From contig JAKMXF010000354.1 in NCBI GenBank assembly GCA_024704765.1, positions 1 to 46,684 on the forward strand: a stretch of DNA of 46,684 nucleotides, read 5' to 3'. This stretch comes from Oopsacas minuta (Eukaryota > Porifera > Hexactinellida > Lyssacinosida > Leucopsacidae). Both the position numbers and the translations under genes were made by a program. Below, in pieces: positions 25,301-33,817 of this stretch (the first letter of the stretch is position 1; each line of letters begins with the position of its first letter). The notes under the pieces are model-generated. The model was given only the letters and a program-made list of their open reading frames with translations, made no database searches and had not been told where the DNA came from.

Positions 25301-25594
25301 GATATGAAGGCTCTCCAGCTGGAAGAAGAGAAAAAATCTACATGTATAGAATCTTCTACCATTTCTGATGGAGACGAACAAACTGTTTCAGAGCTACCTG
25401 AGGAACAGTATTCTCCTCCTAAAATATTCCAAAACCATTATCAGATGTCCCTGACACCCGTCACCCCTGGAACTATCCTAGACTCTCCTTATCAGGAGGA
25501 ACACCGACTTCCTTATGATCCAATGTTTGCTAATACATCAGAATGGTCCATTTCCACTACTGAGACAGATCCCAGATGTCAGACATTTGTCTGA
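8447..25594 (+). CDS. L1CAM-like adhesion receptor (gene A): 6 Ig, 5 FN3, TM, cytoplasmic tail
   Basis: Seventeen exons, phases all compatible: 8447-8498, 9335-9577, 9666-9938, 9994-10093, 10857-11017, 11071-11334, 14846-15002, 15156-15286, 15423-15559, 15691-15862, 16238-16353, 16411-16576, 16656-16726, 17295-17532, 23277-23392, 23710-23926, 24228-25594; total 1326 aa. Exon 1 is a signal peptide (MLIIILLFSFLQFFLSQ). Ig1 is exon 2, Ig2 exon 3, Ig3 exons 4-5, Ig4 exon 6, Ig5 exons 7-8, Ig6 exons 9-10; each has the Cys, Trp and YxC pattern (for example TGVYIC, SGNYTC, TGEYQC). FN3 1-3 are split over two exons each; FN3 4-5, the TM (nt about 24815-24905) and a tail of about 230 aa share the last exon. 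Ig2 (NGSLLFSNLSLTDTGVYIC) resembles Ig2 of L1/contactin proteins. The tail has a YVDM motif and ends in QTFV, a class I PDZ-ligand pattern; no FIGQY ankyrin motif is seen. Most domain borders are phase-1 introns. Family-level homology is sure; L1CAM orthology is inference from domain order. Confidence 0.8.
10181..10218. repeat. TATAGGG heptamer repeat
   Basis: About four tandem TATAGGG units in intron 4 of gene A. They resemble a variant of the TTAGGG telomere repeat but are too few to infer an origin. Confidence 0.7.
10317..10376. repeat. Long intronic hairpin
   Basis: An inverted repeat with about 27-bp arms and a 6-base loop (core CACCTCGGGTAT against ATACCCGAGGTG, extended by GAATTTTTC and GAAAAAATT). 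It lies in intron 4, between the two halves of the Ig3 domain of gene A. Confidence 0.75.
11368..12281. mobile_element. Tc1-like fold-back MITE
   Basis: A 914-bp element that is nearly one giant palindrome: the left arm (about 11368-11745) is repeated in reverse complement at about 11905-12281 almost base for base. The ends read CAGTCAGGGGACAAAAGTAT, the start pattern of many Tc1/mariner elements, and both flanks are TATATA. The roughly 160-bp centre has its own GTGGCAC-rich inverted repeats. There is no transposase. It sits in intron 6 of gene A, and short open frames in its arms are mirror copies of each other rather than genes. Confidence 0.8.
12293..12370. repeat. Dispersed GC-rich hairpin repeat, copy 1
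   Basis: A GC-rich island in AT-rich intron: a segment reading CGCTTCGCTTGCTCGCGCT, a second with TTGCGAACAC, then a perfect small hairpin GGCAC-TTC-GTGCC (12348-12360) framed by CTC and TCGA, then TTGAGTA. Related copies occur at 21058-21250 and 22974-23046. Confidence 0.6.
13023..13539 (-). pseudogene. Mariner transposase catalytic domain, broken
   Basis: Reading the - strand, fragments in different frames match mariner transposase: a WVFEDAP and KLVVREDV region, VVKLEKGATIPAKW, then HDNAPAHKAAH and HPPYSPDLASCDF. The second and third catalytic aspartates are 34 residues apart (DD34D), which identifies the mariner group. Several frameshifts separate the fragments, so it is inactive. Confidence 0.85.
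13650..13766 (+). pseudogene. Mariner transposase N-terminal fragment
   Basis: On the + strand, RWYREFKMGRTSFEDEPRSG is followed by RPNKVT and a stop. This is the linker after the helix-turn-helix domain of mariner transposases. Its orientation is opposite to the catalytic fragment on its left, and an in-frame stop precedes and follows it. Confidence 0.8.
13906..14076. mobile_element. Pogo-like MITE nested in the mariner remnant
   Basis: A 171-bp element with ends CATTAGAACTCGGATATAA and TTATATCCGAGTTCTATTG, an inverted pair, bordered on both sides by TA. Non-coding. The same end type (short form: ends in AGTTCTA(C/T)TG then TA) recurs at 33630-33744, 33801-34680 and 40191-40388. Confidence 0.75.
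14215..14803. mobile_element. Non-autonomous hAT transposon with transposase remnant
   Basis: Terminal inverted repeats CAGTGGCGTCGTGCT and AGCACGACGCCACTG bound a 589-bp element. A perfect 8-bp target duplication CCCCCTAT flanks it (14207-14214 and 14804-14811). The duplicated target is the end of the mariner right terminal repeat plus its TA, so this insertion is younger than the mariner. Confidence 0.92.
14456..14606 (-). pseudogene. hAT transposase dimerisation-domain fragment
   Basis: The - strand reads LPVTSSACERSFSK, a stop codon, then KLIKTRLRSTMCEDRLSNLL. This is the C-terminal dimerisation region of hAT transposases (ERSFSKLKLIK type). The in-frame TGA and the lack of the rest of the protein show it is dead. 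Confidence 0.85.
16871..17286. mobile_element. Minisatellite-bearing MITE at the exon 14 splice acceptor
   Basis: Ends CAAGGTTG and CAACCTTG form a terminal inverted repeat. The 8-bp target duplication GTCTTTAG lies at 16863-16870 and 17287-17294. The second copy ends exactly at the AG of the acceptor used by exon 14 of gene A. The interior is mostly a 32-bp minisatellite. The 8-bp duplication suggests hAT, but there is no coding remnant to confirm it. Confidence 0.8.
16908..17205. repeat. 32-bp minisatellite, about 9 units
   Basis: Tandem units containing TATTTGGTTACCAAATGAAT followed by ATCCGCATTCGG or ATCCATATTCGG. Each unit contains the near-palindrome TTTGGTTACCAAA. The array fills the MITE in intron 13 of gene A. 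Confidence 0.92.
17533..20305. other. Left part of gene A intron 14, no gene found
   Basis: About 2.8 kb of AT-rich sequence between FN3-2 and the antisense ERCC1 gene. Open frames (for example 17849-18058 and 18272-18547) show no recognisable domain. A small inverted repeat, AACCACTA against TAGTGGTT, is present near 18707-18743. Confidence 0.4.
20306..20992 (-). CDS. ERCC1: DNA excision repair protein ERCC1, nested in gene A
   Basis: Intronless gene of 228 aa. ERCC1 pairs with XPF to cut the 5' side of DNA lesions in nucleotide excision repair and in interstrand cross-link repair. The central DNA/XPA-binding domain spans about residues 14-145 (NPLIPHIRDTPWEVSDVCPD, then LFLSVRYHSLHPEYIHERIG). 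The C-terminal tandem helix-hairpin-helix spans about 150-205 (SVNSTDSQTLLRHFG, LLACPGLGPTKATRL). It is shorter than human ERCC1 (297 aa), mainly at the non-conserved N-terminus. It lies wholly inside intron 14 (17533-23276) of gene A on the opposite strand. A TAG ends 5 nt before the ATG. All regions expected for function are present, so I consider it a working gene rather than a retrocopy. Confidence 0.93.
   Translation of the reverse strand: MAKLSTEVSTRSSRLLIHPCQRKNPLIPHIRDTPWEVSDVCPDFEVGERSCVLFLSVRYHSLHPEYIHERIGQEGMQKYNLKVLLVLIDMTNVKDILMELTQTVMRSDLTLVLSYGNSEAAKYIETYKRYEHKPPGLIMEKAETDFHKRAGECLTSVKSVNSTDSQTLLRHFGKMERVMKASKTELLACPGLGPTKATRLHTLFNKRITRKATQDIGENEEELLREYD
21058..21250. repeat. 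Dispersed GC-rich hairpin repeat, copies 2 and 3
   Basis: Two degenerate copies. One has GATTCGCTTGCT followed by CTCGGCATATCGTACCTCAG (hairpin weakened). The other has TTTTGCTCGCTACGCT followed by CTCGGCACTTCGTGCATTGA (GCAC-TTC-GTGC hairpin at 21234-21244). They share the order of segments with copy 1. Confidence 0.5.
21601..22535 (-). pseudogene. Seven-transmembrane receptor remnant, Frizzled/Smoothened-like
   Basis: Fragments on the - strand read as consecutive receptor segments: a TM3-4-like part (ISVLLIIAFPF, then HLVLFLISTSVPLLILIIYW), a TM5-6 part (CTPDLTAIVIMFVFPLSLTV, then IIRTLGVIIYFTAIALFLIM), a TM7-like part in another frame (NFFFSLWG), and a tail KEARKLWINTLRKLCLCRRP with a Cys pair suited to palmitoylation. 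The tail ends in DPPPP and a stop at 21601. The layout resembles class F-type receptors without the cysteine-rich domain, but this is a weak match. Stops and frame changes near 22185, 21835 and 21765, plus an (AG)n expansion at 22359-22385, indicate decay. It sits in intron 14 of gene A, upstream of ERCC1 on the same strand. Confidence 0.42.
22359..22385. repeat. (AG)n microsatellite
   Basis: About 13 AG dinucleotides in tandem, read as Ser-Leu repeats on the - strand within the receptor remnant. Confidence 0.95.
22974..23046. repeat. Dispersed GC-rich hairpin repeat, copy 4
   Basis: The order of parts matches copy 1: GTTCGCTTGCTCGCGCT, GGTTGCGAACAC, then the hairpin GGGCC-TAC-GGCCC (23029-23041) framed by CTC and TCGAG. 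Its stem differs from copy 1 at paired positions. Confidence 0.6.
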
Positions 25595-27417
25595 TATGTT
25601 AAGTGGATATATTAATAATAAATAGTTTTTTGTGTTATTTTTATTTATTAATATAAACTCCTACTTTTGATAAATTGTGTATATTATTTATACGTGGTTA
25701 CTGGTTAGGAGTCTTAAATAATGTTTTAGTGGTAATTATAAATAACTGAGCTGAGCTGTGTTGTGTTGTGTTGAACTGTTCGTCGACTAACAAACACAAC
25801 ACAGAATTAGTAACTAATTCGCGAAAGAATTATGGTAATAGAGTATTTCCTGGAAAGAGCAATTTTTACCGAATTAATATCATAGCATTGTTAGCATTTA
25901 ATCTTTGGGATTGCTAGCAACGCCAATAATACATAGATACCTAGCATCACCTGTAATCCTGGGGTAGCTACAAGGGGTACTGACAATTGGCCTGAAGTTG
26001 CTAGGAACTCCTAGCAACCCAGCAGCTAGACTATGATTTATATACATTTTAGACCACCACCTGAATCGGGGGTGAAAATGTTTTCCTTCTCCAATACCAA
26101 TTAAATTTAACCTCTATACTGGATGCATGTAGACATGTGGTGAATCCAGAAATTTTGGATGGAAATAACCCAGCTAGGCCGCTATAACGCACATATTTTA
26201 ACTCATAGGTCTCCGTAATTAATAGAGATTGAGTGTTCCTCAGACTTAGCCAAATGTATAGTTTACGCTCGATAAGAAAAATGATATAAATTGAATGAGG
26301 TATAAACGGACCCCACAGGTCATTTAAATCATTTTTGTAACAATTGACTACCATATATAAATCACACAAAGCTTATACATAATGAGGACAGCAACACACA
26401 AACCTTAAGTAGACACGTAATTGTTAATACCTAATATCGTAAACACAGAATAAAAGTGGCTTTCTTATAATCTTATGTTCGACTTTAATGGCATAATGAA
26501 AAGTCGTAATTTACTTTCTCAATATTAATATTCTATCACTTTATATATTCAGGTAGATTTTATCAATTAAAGATAAAATGATGATACTTTGAGGATCTTG
26601 TACTGGATTGTCCGTATCCCAAGAACTACTTGCTAGATTTGAAGATTGGTTTCTAATTTTCTATATTTTAGAGCTAGAGATTAGGAACAACTCGCTTACA
26701 TATTTCCAAGTTTCAACAGCTTGACTTAATCTAACCATACATGTTAGTAAAACTTTTGACTTTTAAATAGTTCTCTAATTACATGTAGATTTAATTAAAA
26801 TTCGTCCTAGCTTTAAGCATTATTAACGTGTTTCATCCTACTTAATTTCTAGCTATCCATCTAGTGAACACAGAACTAGAATTGAAACGTTCTAAAAGAA
26901 CCGATAATGTATTCACTGATTACGGCCGTATCCTGTCTAATAATATAATTTCATTAATATTTTAGTATTACAAAACTAATTATTGTAACATTATATCGGT
27001 GTTAGCTAATTTGTGGAGACTTCAGATATAATGTATTCAGCGTCGTTCATATTGACTCACAATTCCAAAGATAATAAAGAATGATTTAAGATACATGTAT
27101 ATACTTTTCAATATACGTATTTACTGCACCGAATTTATAATTAATTTCAAAAATTTTGTAATTTGCCTACAGCATTATTTTATTTTTCATTATCTAGCCA
27201 AGGAATCATATTCACTAAATAATCGCTACATCTGATTGTCTGTACACGATTTAATATTGCCTATTTTGCTAGTATTTCAGGTATTTAGTAGTGATGTGGC
27301 CTATCAAAGAGCAGGTAATCACATCCTTGGTTGGTACTACTTAACATGAGATATATAAGTAAACGGTTCACTGCAGCTGGAATTTATCAACTTTTTACAT
27401 TCTCAATCGTTATCAAA
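25595..27417. other. Intergenic between receptor genes A and B
   Basis: About 1.8 kb without a gene I can support. It holds a repeat pair CTGTGTTGTGTTGTGTT / AACACAACACAG near 25755-25804 just after gene A, and a perfect 9-bp hairpin (GTTGCTAGG, AACT, CCTAGCAAC) at 25997-26018. The rest is AT-rich. Confidence 0.45.
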
Positions 27418-30400
27418 ATGCAGATGCAAATTGTTTTATTATTTATCTTGTATTGCTCAGCAAGAGCATGTCAGTTGAATATTGAACCGAATTCTCTGAG
27501 AACAACTTCAACTTCTAAAGGTCAATTCTCAGGCTTCTGTTCATGTATTGGAGCTGCAGAGGACAGCTACCAGTTCACCTGGTACAGACACGGACATTTG
27601 TTGGTGAACACAGACCGTGTACGGTTGGAGCTAAATAGATCTAATAGAATATTATTCCAGAGAATTCTGGTAGAAGATGAAGGAGAGTATGTGTGCGTTG
27701 CTACAGCCCGTGACAGCTCAATTTCTATAAATACCACCCTCTTTGTATACGGTGAGTTTATTGCATAAATGTATTATAGTTGTGGTTGGCGTAAGGCCAA
27801 TAATACGGAGTAAGACACATAGAACCTCGTGAAAACCAGAGGATCGTCGCTCGTCCAAATTCGTACTCCTCATATGGAGTTGTGTGTTTGCTGGGTTTAT
27901 ACAAATATTTTTCTTAAAACTTGGTCAACAGACCGATACTGCATCCTTGATTAGTAAGCAGAATTTAAGAAAGATCGGTAACTTTTGAATTAATTGACTC
28001 CAAAGGATATTTTGTTGGTTAGAATAATAAAGTTGTTTCAAAAAGCAAGACAAAATGATTAAATCATTTGCTAGTAGGATGAACTTGTTCAAGTAATCAG
28101 TTTGCGATTAACCTTCAAAAGACTTTATTATTCGAATAATCACAATTAAATTGGTGTAATCCAATATTTATTAAATCAACTAATAGTTTCGGTCTGAATT
28201 CTAATAATTTTGTTTATACCTATTTCCCACTGATATCTCAAATTCGCAATATTACGAATTACGCCCTAAGTTATTAATTAGATTCGATATTACCAGCTGA
28301 ATATTAGTTTATAATGTAATTAGCCAAAACATATTCAATAATCCATAAGGGTTTAGGACTACTGGCATATTAAGTTTGAATATTTATAACATTCGTAGAA
28401 ACTCTCTAGGACTGAACACGTGTCCTGAATTTGAACTCTGAAATAACTTATCTAAATACAAATAATGCTCTGAATAAATGTAGCGTGTAGAAACTAATTG
28501 AAAAATTCAGAAATGATAAATTCCATACACAATTATATTTTCTACAAAGCACTTGATAATTTCTGAACTAATAACTATGCTAATTCATTTGGTTATACAG
28601 AAACCTTCAGGATGGACTGGTAGCTGGCGTACTAAATCGATACATTATTCAATTAGTATACTTATGTGTGTATTGAAAATAGTTTGAATAAATTATATGC
28701 GGCTTGATGAATTGAATAATTCCCCAATTAAACTATTTTTGTCAAGTTCAGTGGAAAACTTAAATTAAAAATACATTTTTCGGATTATCATAATGAATTA
28801 AAATCAAAATCTAAACTCACTTTTGCGCCATGACATCCTACTTGATGAGGGACCAGGTTGCCACAATGAAGAGGCTGCAAATTGAAATAATGGCAGCCAT
28901 CTTCCATCTCCTGGCTACCTGGACTTCAATAAGTCGGAGTACTTATTCCTCCACCACCTAACCCAATGTTAATATAAGACGATGTCAACTAAATGATTGT
29001 GATAAACATTCATTTAATATCGATCAAGTGATTAAACTTACCAGCCATTTCAGAGATAATATCTCGGGAGATCTCGATATCTTCCTCCAGCTCCCTCCTC
29101 TCTTCCCCTTCTAGAGACATTAATAATCTTTGGAAAAGATATGTATAAATTTTTAAGATCATTATTGCGATATTCAATATCATACGAACATATAGATAAT
29201 AGAGTCAAATATTTCAGAGATATAGATACTTGTGGTGTTATATTTACGTAGAACAATAGATTGCCTGTAGGTTACCAGCGTTTCGTATGACAGATAATTT
29301 ATAATAGCTAGAAATCTGCGCTGCAGTTGCTTCACTAATGGTCTGAATTGATTGTGAAGGGCCGTATTGCCATTGTCCTCTGTTTTTGGAATCTTTGCGA
29401 AGTTTACCACGGAAAATTGGGTCGAGTTGTTTGTAATCTGTGCTTTGCTTTTGTTTACAGTTTCCAAAACTACCCTCTGGATTTCTTTTTCAGATCGATG
29501 TGGTTTTAGTGCCTTTTCTTGTGCATTACACCAGATTTATTTTCAACCTTTTTGCAATATGTGCAATACATTCGAAACGTTCAATTTCCTGTAATCCAGG
29601 TACTGGTAGACATTAGCCTTTCTAAGAACTTCATGTGTCTATTGAATGATATGTTGTCATCCTCTCAAACCCAATCCCAATTAGTCGGCCTGCTAGTATT
29701 ATTCGATACATAAGTGATTTCCTTTTGGTTATAGCTCTGCATCCTATTGGTATTGTTCCCTTGAACTTCCCACGTACGCTCCAATAATTATTTTTGAAAT
29801 AATAATTATTGCACAGCATTTGTAGATAAATCACACAGCCAGCTTTTGATCCAGAATCTGTAGCCATAATTGTCCCTCGATATCGAGTACGGCAGTATTA
29901 GATTGAAAAACTTCCTTGTTCAGAATTATGTTGTCAGCATCAACGTCTTGGTATTTATGGGATGTAGCAGAATATGTGTGATTACTGGAACCAGCGATTG
30001 ATAGTTCCTGATATGAACTTCATTGAACTGCTAGCTCTTTCCTCTGAGGTGAAAAATGTTGCATATTGATTGGAATAAGTTATACTGGCGGTAGGAGAGG
30101 GTCCAACAGGTGATGGAGTTTGTGAACTACTTGGCATGTTTACAAGAACAGGTGAATATGCTGCTTAATGATGACTTCCAAAATTTGTTATTCAAAATGC
30201 TGATTTATCATCCGTAAATTCTATTGTTCTATAATTATTACTACAAACCAGAATAAAATTAATTTTCTCGATTATTGATTTAATTTAACCAATTCTTAAC
30301 AGACTTTATTATATTATCTATGTAGTTGCTCCAGTGCTTGAGGATAATAAATCTAAGGAGCTATCAATTGGAGTAGGATCTACTTTGGAGCTTCCTTGTC

Positions 30401-33252
30401 CAATAAAATTTCTTGATCTACACTCAATTCTAACCATAACCTGGGTACTCTCCTCTAACAATCGACTCTCTTCAGAGAATCCACAGGGTGGAAGGTTTAC
30501 GTTTGTTACGGAGACTAAAGGACTGCTGCTTAGAGATGCTCACATAGCAGACGCAGGAGAATACATTTGCTACGCTTCTAACGAAGCAGATGCAGTCACG
30601 TTCTCATGGGACATCAGTGTAATAGGTAAGTATATTATTAATACACTTGTGCTATACATGTTAACCATGAGGATAGAGGATGGATTTTGTAATATTTCGG
30701 GGAGGAAATTGAAGTAGCAATTTACATTACTCTGGAATACCAATAGGTACAATTCCACTTCATGGCACGATTCGGTGGAACATTACACTTAGTGTTAGAA
30801 TAATTGGAACAGTTTGCAGTTATAATATCCTATCCACCTTATATCCCATTAATTATACTATGTATACTAAATGATGATTAGAAACACCAGAATGCTAAGA
30901 AGTATACATTTAAATAAGTATATTAGTATATACGAATATTACTGAAGCAATCCTATACAATTACATGATATCTGGATATCTGTCGTGGGGTTGAGGAATG
31001 CTTTGCAATGTAATTCAGAATAAATTTGTTTGTTATATATACAACTACGTATGTGAAATTTGTAATTATCCTCCCTCAATCAATCCACTAATTACAAACT
31101 TTTTACAAAAATAACAAAATAAAAATCATTACCAATCATAACTACCCCGGGCCTCCGACATATATAATACATTATTTGTACCGACTCACTTACTACCGAG
31201 CCCCTCTCTTATGAATGACGTATTCCTCTATTAGCTAGCGAGGAGTGTATGTATGTGATATCTCTACCATGCTAACATATATTGATAGAGAGTAATACAT
31301 GTCGGGTACTTAGACATTAGGAACTTTTCGTGCTAACCTTAATCTAATATTATCCTACAGAGACTAGAATATCAGCCTCTAGTTATACTTACCACATACA
31401 TCAAGCCAATAAAATGTAGATATATTAGATGAAAGCATTTATATGTTGTAATAATTACATGTACACGTACATTATTCTCGAATTAATATATGAATATTTA
31501 TAGATTTCATTGGAGAAACAGAGCTAACCACTCAACTACCTTCAGCAACTTCAGATAATGGTGAGTATTATAACTTTTGTACTGTTAGACAGGGCGGCAG
31601 TTACGACGAGCACACCACAACCTTCCTAACGATTAGCTTTCTAATCTCGGGGCTTTGTCAGAATAGCTGAAATGCGAAAACATAAATTATTTCTTATTCT
31701 AATAATATTTAAAGTATGTATAGACATAGTTGGATGTGGTATAGAGTTGTAGATAAGTAGACCGTTACTTGTATTACTCTTTTATGGGAATATTGAAATG
31801 ACTATGGATACTTACAATACTGAAAATCATTATCCTTGGTCAGATGAAAGTTGTTAAATTGTGGGCTGGTTCCGTCCAACAGCCCAGAGGTTCTGTGTTT
31901 GTTCTAGCTAATATAAATGTAGAGCGAAGTAAACGATGAGACGGTAGATATGATTAGACTAATTCATTTATTCCGATTGAAAATACTACCAACTAATATT
32001 TATAATTCTCTTCCTTCATCTAACTTTACGTTACACATGCGTGTTAATAATAGCACATACATAATTAGAAATTATTAGATTAATTCATTAATTACAAATA
32101 TCCAACACGATCTCTAGGAATTAGTCTTAAGTTACTCCCATATTTGAGGAATACCATCCCAGCCTCCTGGATAGGATTTATCCCTATCCCGTCCTCTGTA
32201 ATAATAGCACTGGTCTCTGCATTAACTCTAAACTGCTCAGCTGAGAATCTGACTACTGCTGAGAATGGAGTAGTTTCAGGTACCTTCAGCATTTTAAACG
32301 GTAGCTTAGGATCAGATGTAAGGGTTATTTTGAATGTACACGTCTTGATATCTTTCTTGCTTGTTCCAGCTTCAGACATCTTATGCTATACTAGCTAACG
32401 GAATGAGTTATAATCTAATAATATGTGATAAATTCCGTACTTGTTGTATGATGTAATTCTTAGATAATAATATAATCGTAAGTTCTATTCTTAGAACCTC
32501 TGTCTACTTCTGACAGCCCTGACACAACTACCTTACGCACAACAAAGGACACATCTACTGCAGCTTCACTACTCTCCAGTCCCCTATACATAACCTTGAT
32601 AATATTAGCATTTATAATCACCTGTACTCTAATACTAATCACAGTAATTATCAGCATTACTTGTGTGTGTGCAGTATGCTACCATTCTAAGATGATAGTA
32701 ACTGATGAAAAATTAGCTAGTTGTACACACAAAACTCCTCCCAACTCTGTGTATCCAACACGAATGAGTGATTACATTCAGAAGACCGGTTACTCACACA
32801 CCGGGCCCTCCCCTGCAATCTCTCTCCAATCCCTGGGCTCACAAATTCATCACAGCACCAGACGAATAATAGCACCACCTCCTTGCTGTGTTACAGACAC
32901 TACCAGCTTAGATAGCCCCATGGGACAATCTCAAAACTACCTTACTGCACCTAATAATTTCAAACCTCTTCCTTATCACATGCGTTATCCCTCTGACCAA
33001 GGAGAATACAACTTTGTTTCTTCCCAAGGTGAGCTAGTTTGTCCAAGATGTTGTCCTAGCGTTACAATGTCAGAACCCAGGATGACGTATGCTAACTCCC
33101 CTAGACTCACTCCCAAGTTACAACCCAAGAAGCATAGTCTGCCTGATAGGATAGAAGATTCTCATCCACACCCACTCACACAAACCAAGTCAAGAAACTC
33201 TCCCTATTCTCATTTGTCAGGAAGTACTGTGGTGCATGAAATAGATGTGTAG
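27418..33252 (+). CDS. Two-Ig-domain transmembrane receptor (gene B)
   Basis: Four exons, junctions all phase 1: 27418-27751, 30326-30625, 31504-31560, 32495-33252; 482 aa. A signal peptide starts at the ATG at 27418 ([18 protein letters not shown]); an earlier in-frame ATG at 27346 would weaken it. Ig1 is in exon 1 ([15 protein letters not shown]) and Ig2 in exon 2 ([16 protein letters not shown]). A short Thr/Ser-rich linker exon follows. The last exon has the transmembrane segment ([20 protein letters not shown], nt about 32580-32680) and a cytoplasmic tail of about 190 aa rich in Ser, Pro and Tyr, ending in EIDV. The exon style matches gene A and the two may be related, but gene B has its own signal peptide and gene A its own stop, so they are separate. 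Ligand and role are unknown. UFM1 lies antisense in the last intron. Confidence 0.75.
28830..30170 (-). pseudogene. Unidentified decayed gene inside gene B intron 1
   Basis: Coding-like stretches in changing frames follow each other on the - strand: a Ser/Pro-rich start ([16 protein letters not shown]), then [35 protein letters not shown], a long frame with [18 protein letters not shown] and [20 protein letters not shown], then [20 protein letters not shown], which ends at a good donor-like GTAAGT (about 29047). A possible further exon is [14 protein letters not shown] near 28830-28880. The composition is protein-like, but frames break between segments and I do not recognise the family. It could also be a fast-evolving gene with unrecognised introns. 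Confidence 0.33.
32092..32379 (-). CDS. UFM1: Ubiquitin-fold modifier 1, nested in gene B
   Basis: Intronless gene of 95 aa. UFM1 is attached to proteins such as ribosomal RPL26 at the endoplasmic reticulum by UBA5, UFC1 and UFL1. The match to vertebrate UFM1 runs from [20 protein letters not shown] through [19 protein letters not shown] to [10 protein letters not shown]. The chain ends Val-Gly-Tyr-Leu: Gly93 would be the conjugating residue, exposed after a UFSP protease removes the last two residues (Ser-Cys in vertebrates). The N-terminus has about 10 residues more than the vertebrate protein. It lies on the opposite strand inside the last intron (31561-32494) of gene B. TAG ends 6 nt before the ATG. 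Confidence 0.96.
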   Translation of the reverse strand: MSEAGTSKKDIKTCTFKITLTSDPKLPFKMLKVPETTPFSAVVRFSAEQFRVNAETSAIITEDGIGINPIQEAGMVFLKYGSNLRLIPRDRVGYL

Positions 33253-33629
33253 CAAGGATTACTACCAATCAAACATCTGTCACTTATTAACATGTAAAGA
33301 TTTCATTCATACTGTCCGCTACACTCAACTCATAAGACAGATTTATAATTTAATGATTTTCAGGATTTTCATTGTGTCTATTATGTACATATTTTATATT
33401 AAACTTTTTGAATACAAACTATAGGAAATAAGCTATAACCGTGGTTGTAGGACACAATTAGTGATCTTATAAGCGTTTCACATACTTTTCTACACGGGGC
33501 TCATAAGATTTGTAAACATAATTTTCTATGTCCACAAAACAATAATTACCACATTGATTTATCATTTAAAGATAAGCTTAAAGCTAAAGATGTAAAGATA
33601 TGATAAATCATGTAGATTATTTCCAAATA

Positions 33630-33744
33630 CAGCAAAACCTCTATAAGTTCGGGACGGCGAATTTTCTGATATCCCCTCCCCATTTAGAATTTAAACTGCA
33701 AATGCCCTTCAACCAGAGTGTTTGTTACTAATCGAGTTCTACTG
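33630..33744. mobile_element. Short pogo-like MITE
   Basis: A 115-bp element whose left end CAGCAAAACCTCTATAAG pairs imperfectly with the right end CTAATCGAGTTCTACTG; TA lies on both sides. Non-coding. Its right end forms part of the palindrome at 33728-33817. Confidence 0.55.
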
Positions 33745-33817
33745 TATCATTGAATATACCCTCGTTGTAACTTCCTACAACGAGGGTATATTCAATGATA
33801 CAGTAGAACTCGATTAG
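33728..33817. repeat. Perfect 42-bp-arm palindrome
   Basis: The 42-base arm at 33728-33769 is repeated exactly in reverse complement at 33776-33817, with a 6-base centre ACTTCC. The outer 17 bases of each arm are the ends of two neighbouring pogo-like elements; the inner bases (core TACCCTCGTTGTA) are not part of either. Confidence 0.95.

Noticed and set aside
26049-26369. 106-aa - strand open frame
   Set aside because: No start context, domain or neighbouring exons; composition follows the AT-rich background.
8447-33252. Genes A and B as a single giant receptor gene
   Set aside because: Gene A ends with TM, tail and stop at 25594, and gene B begins with its own signal peptide at 27418.
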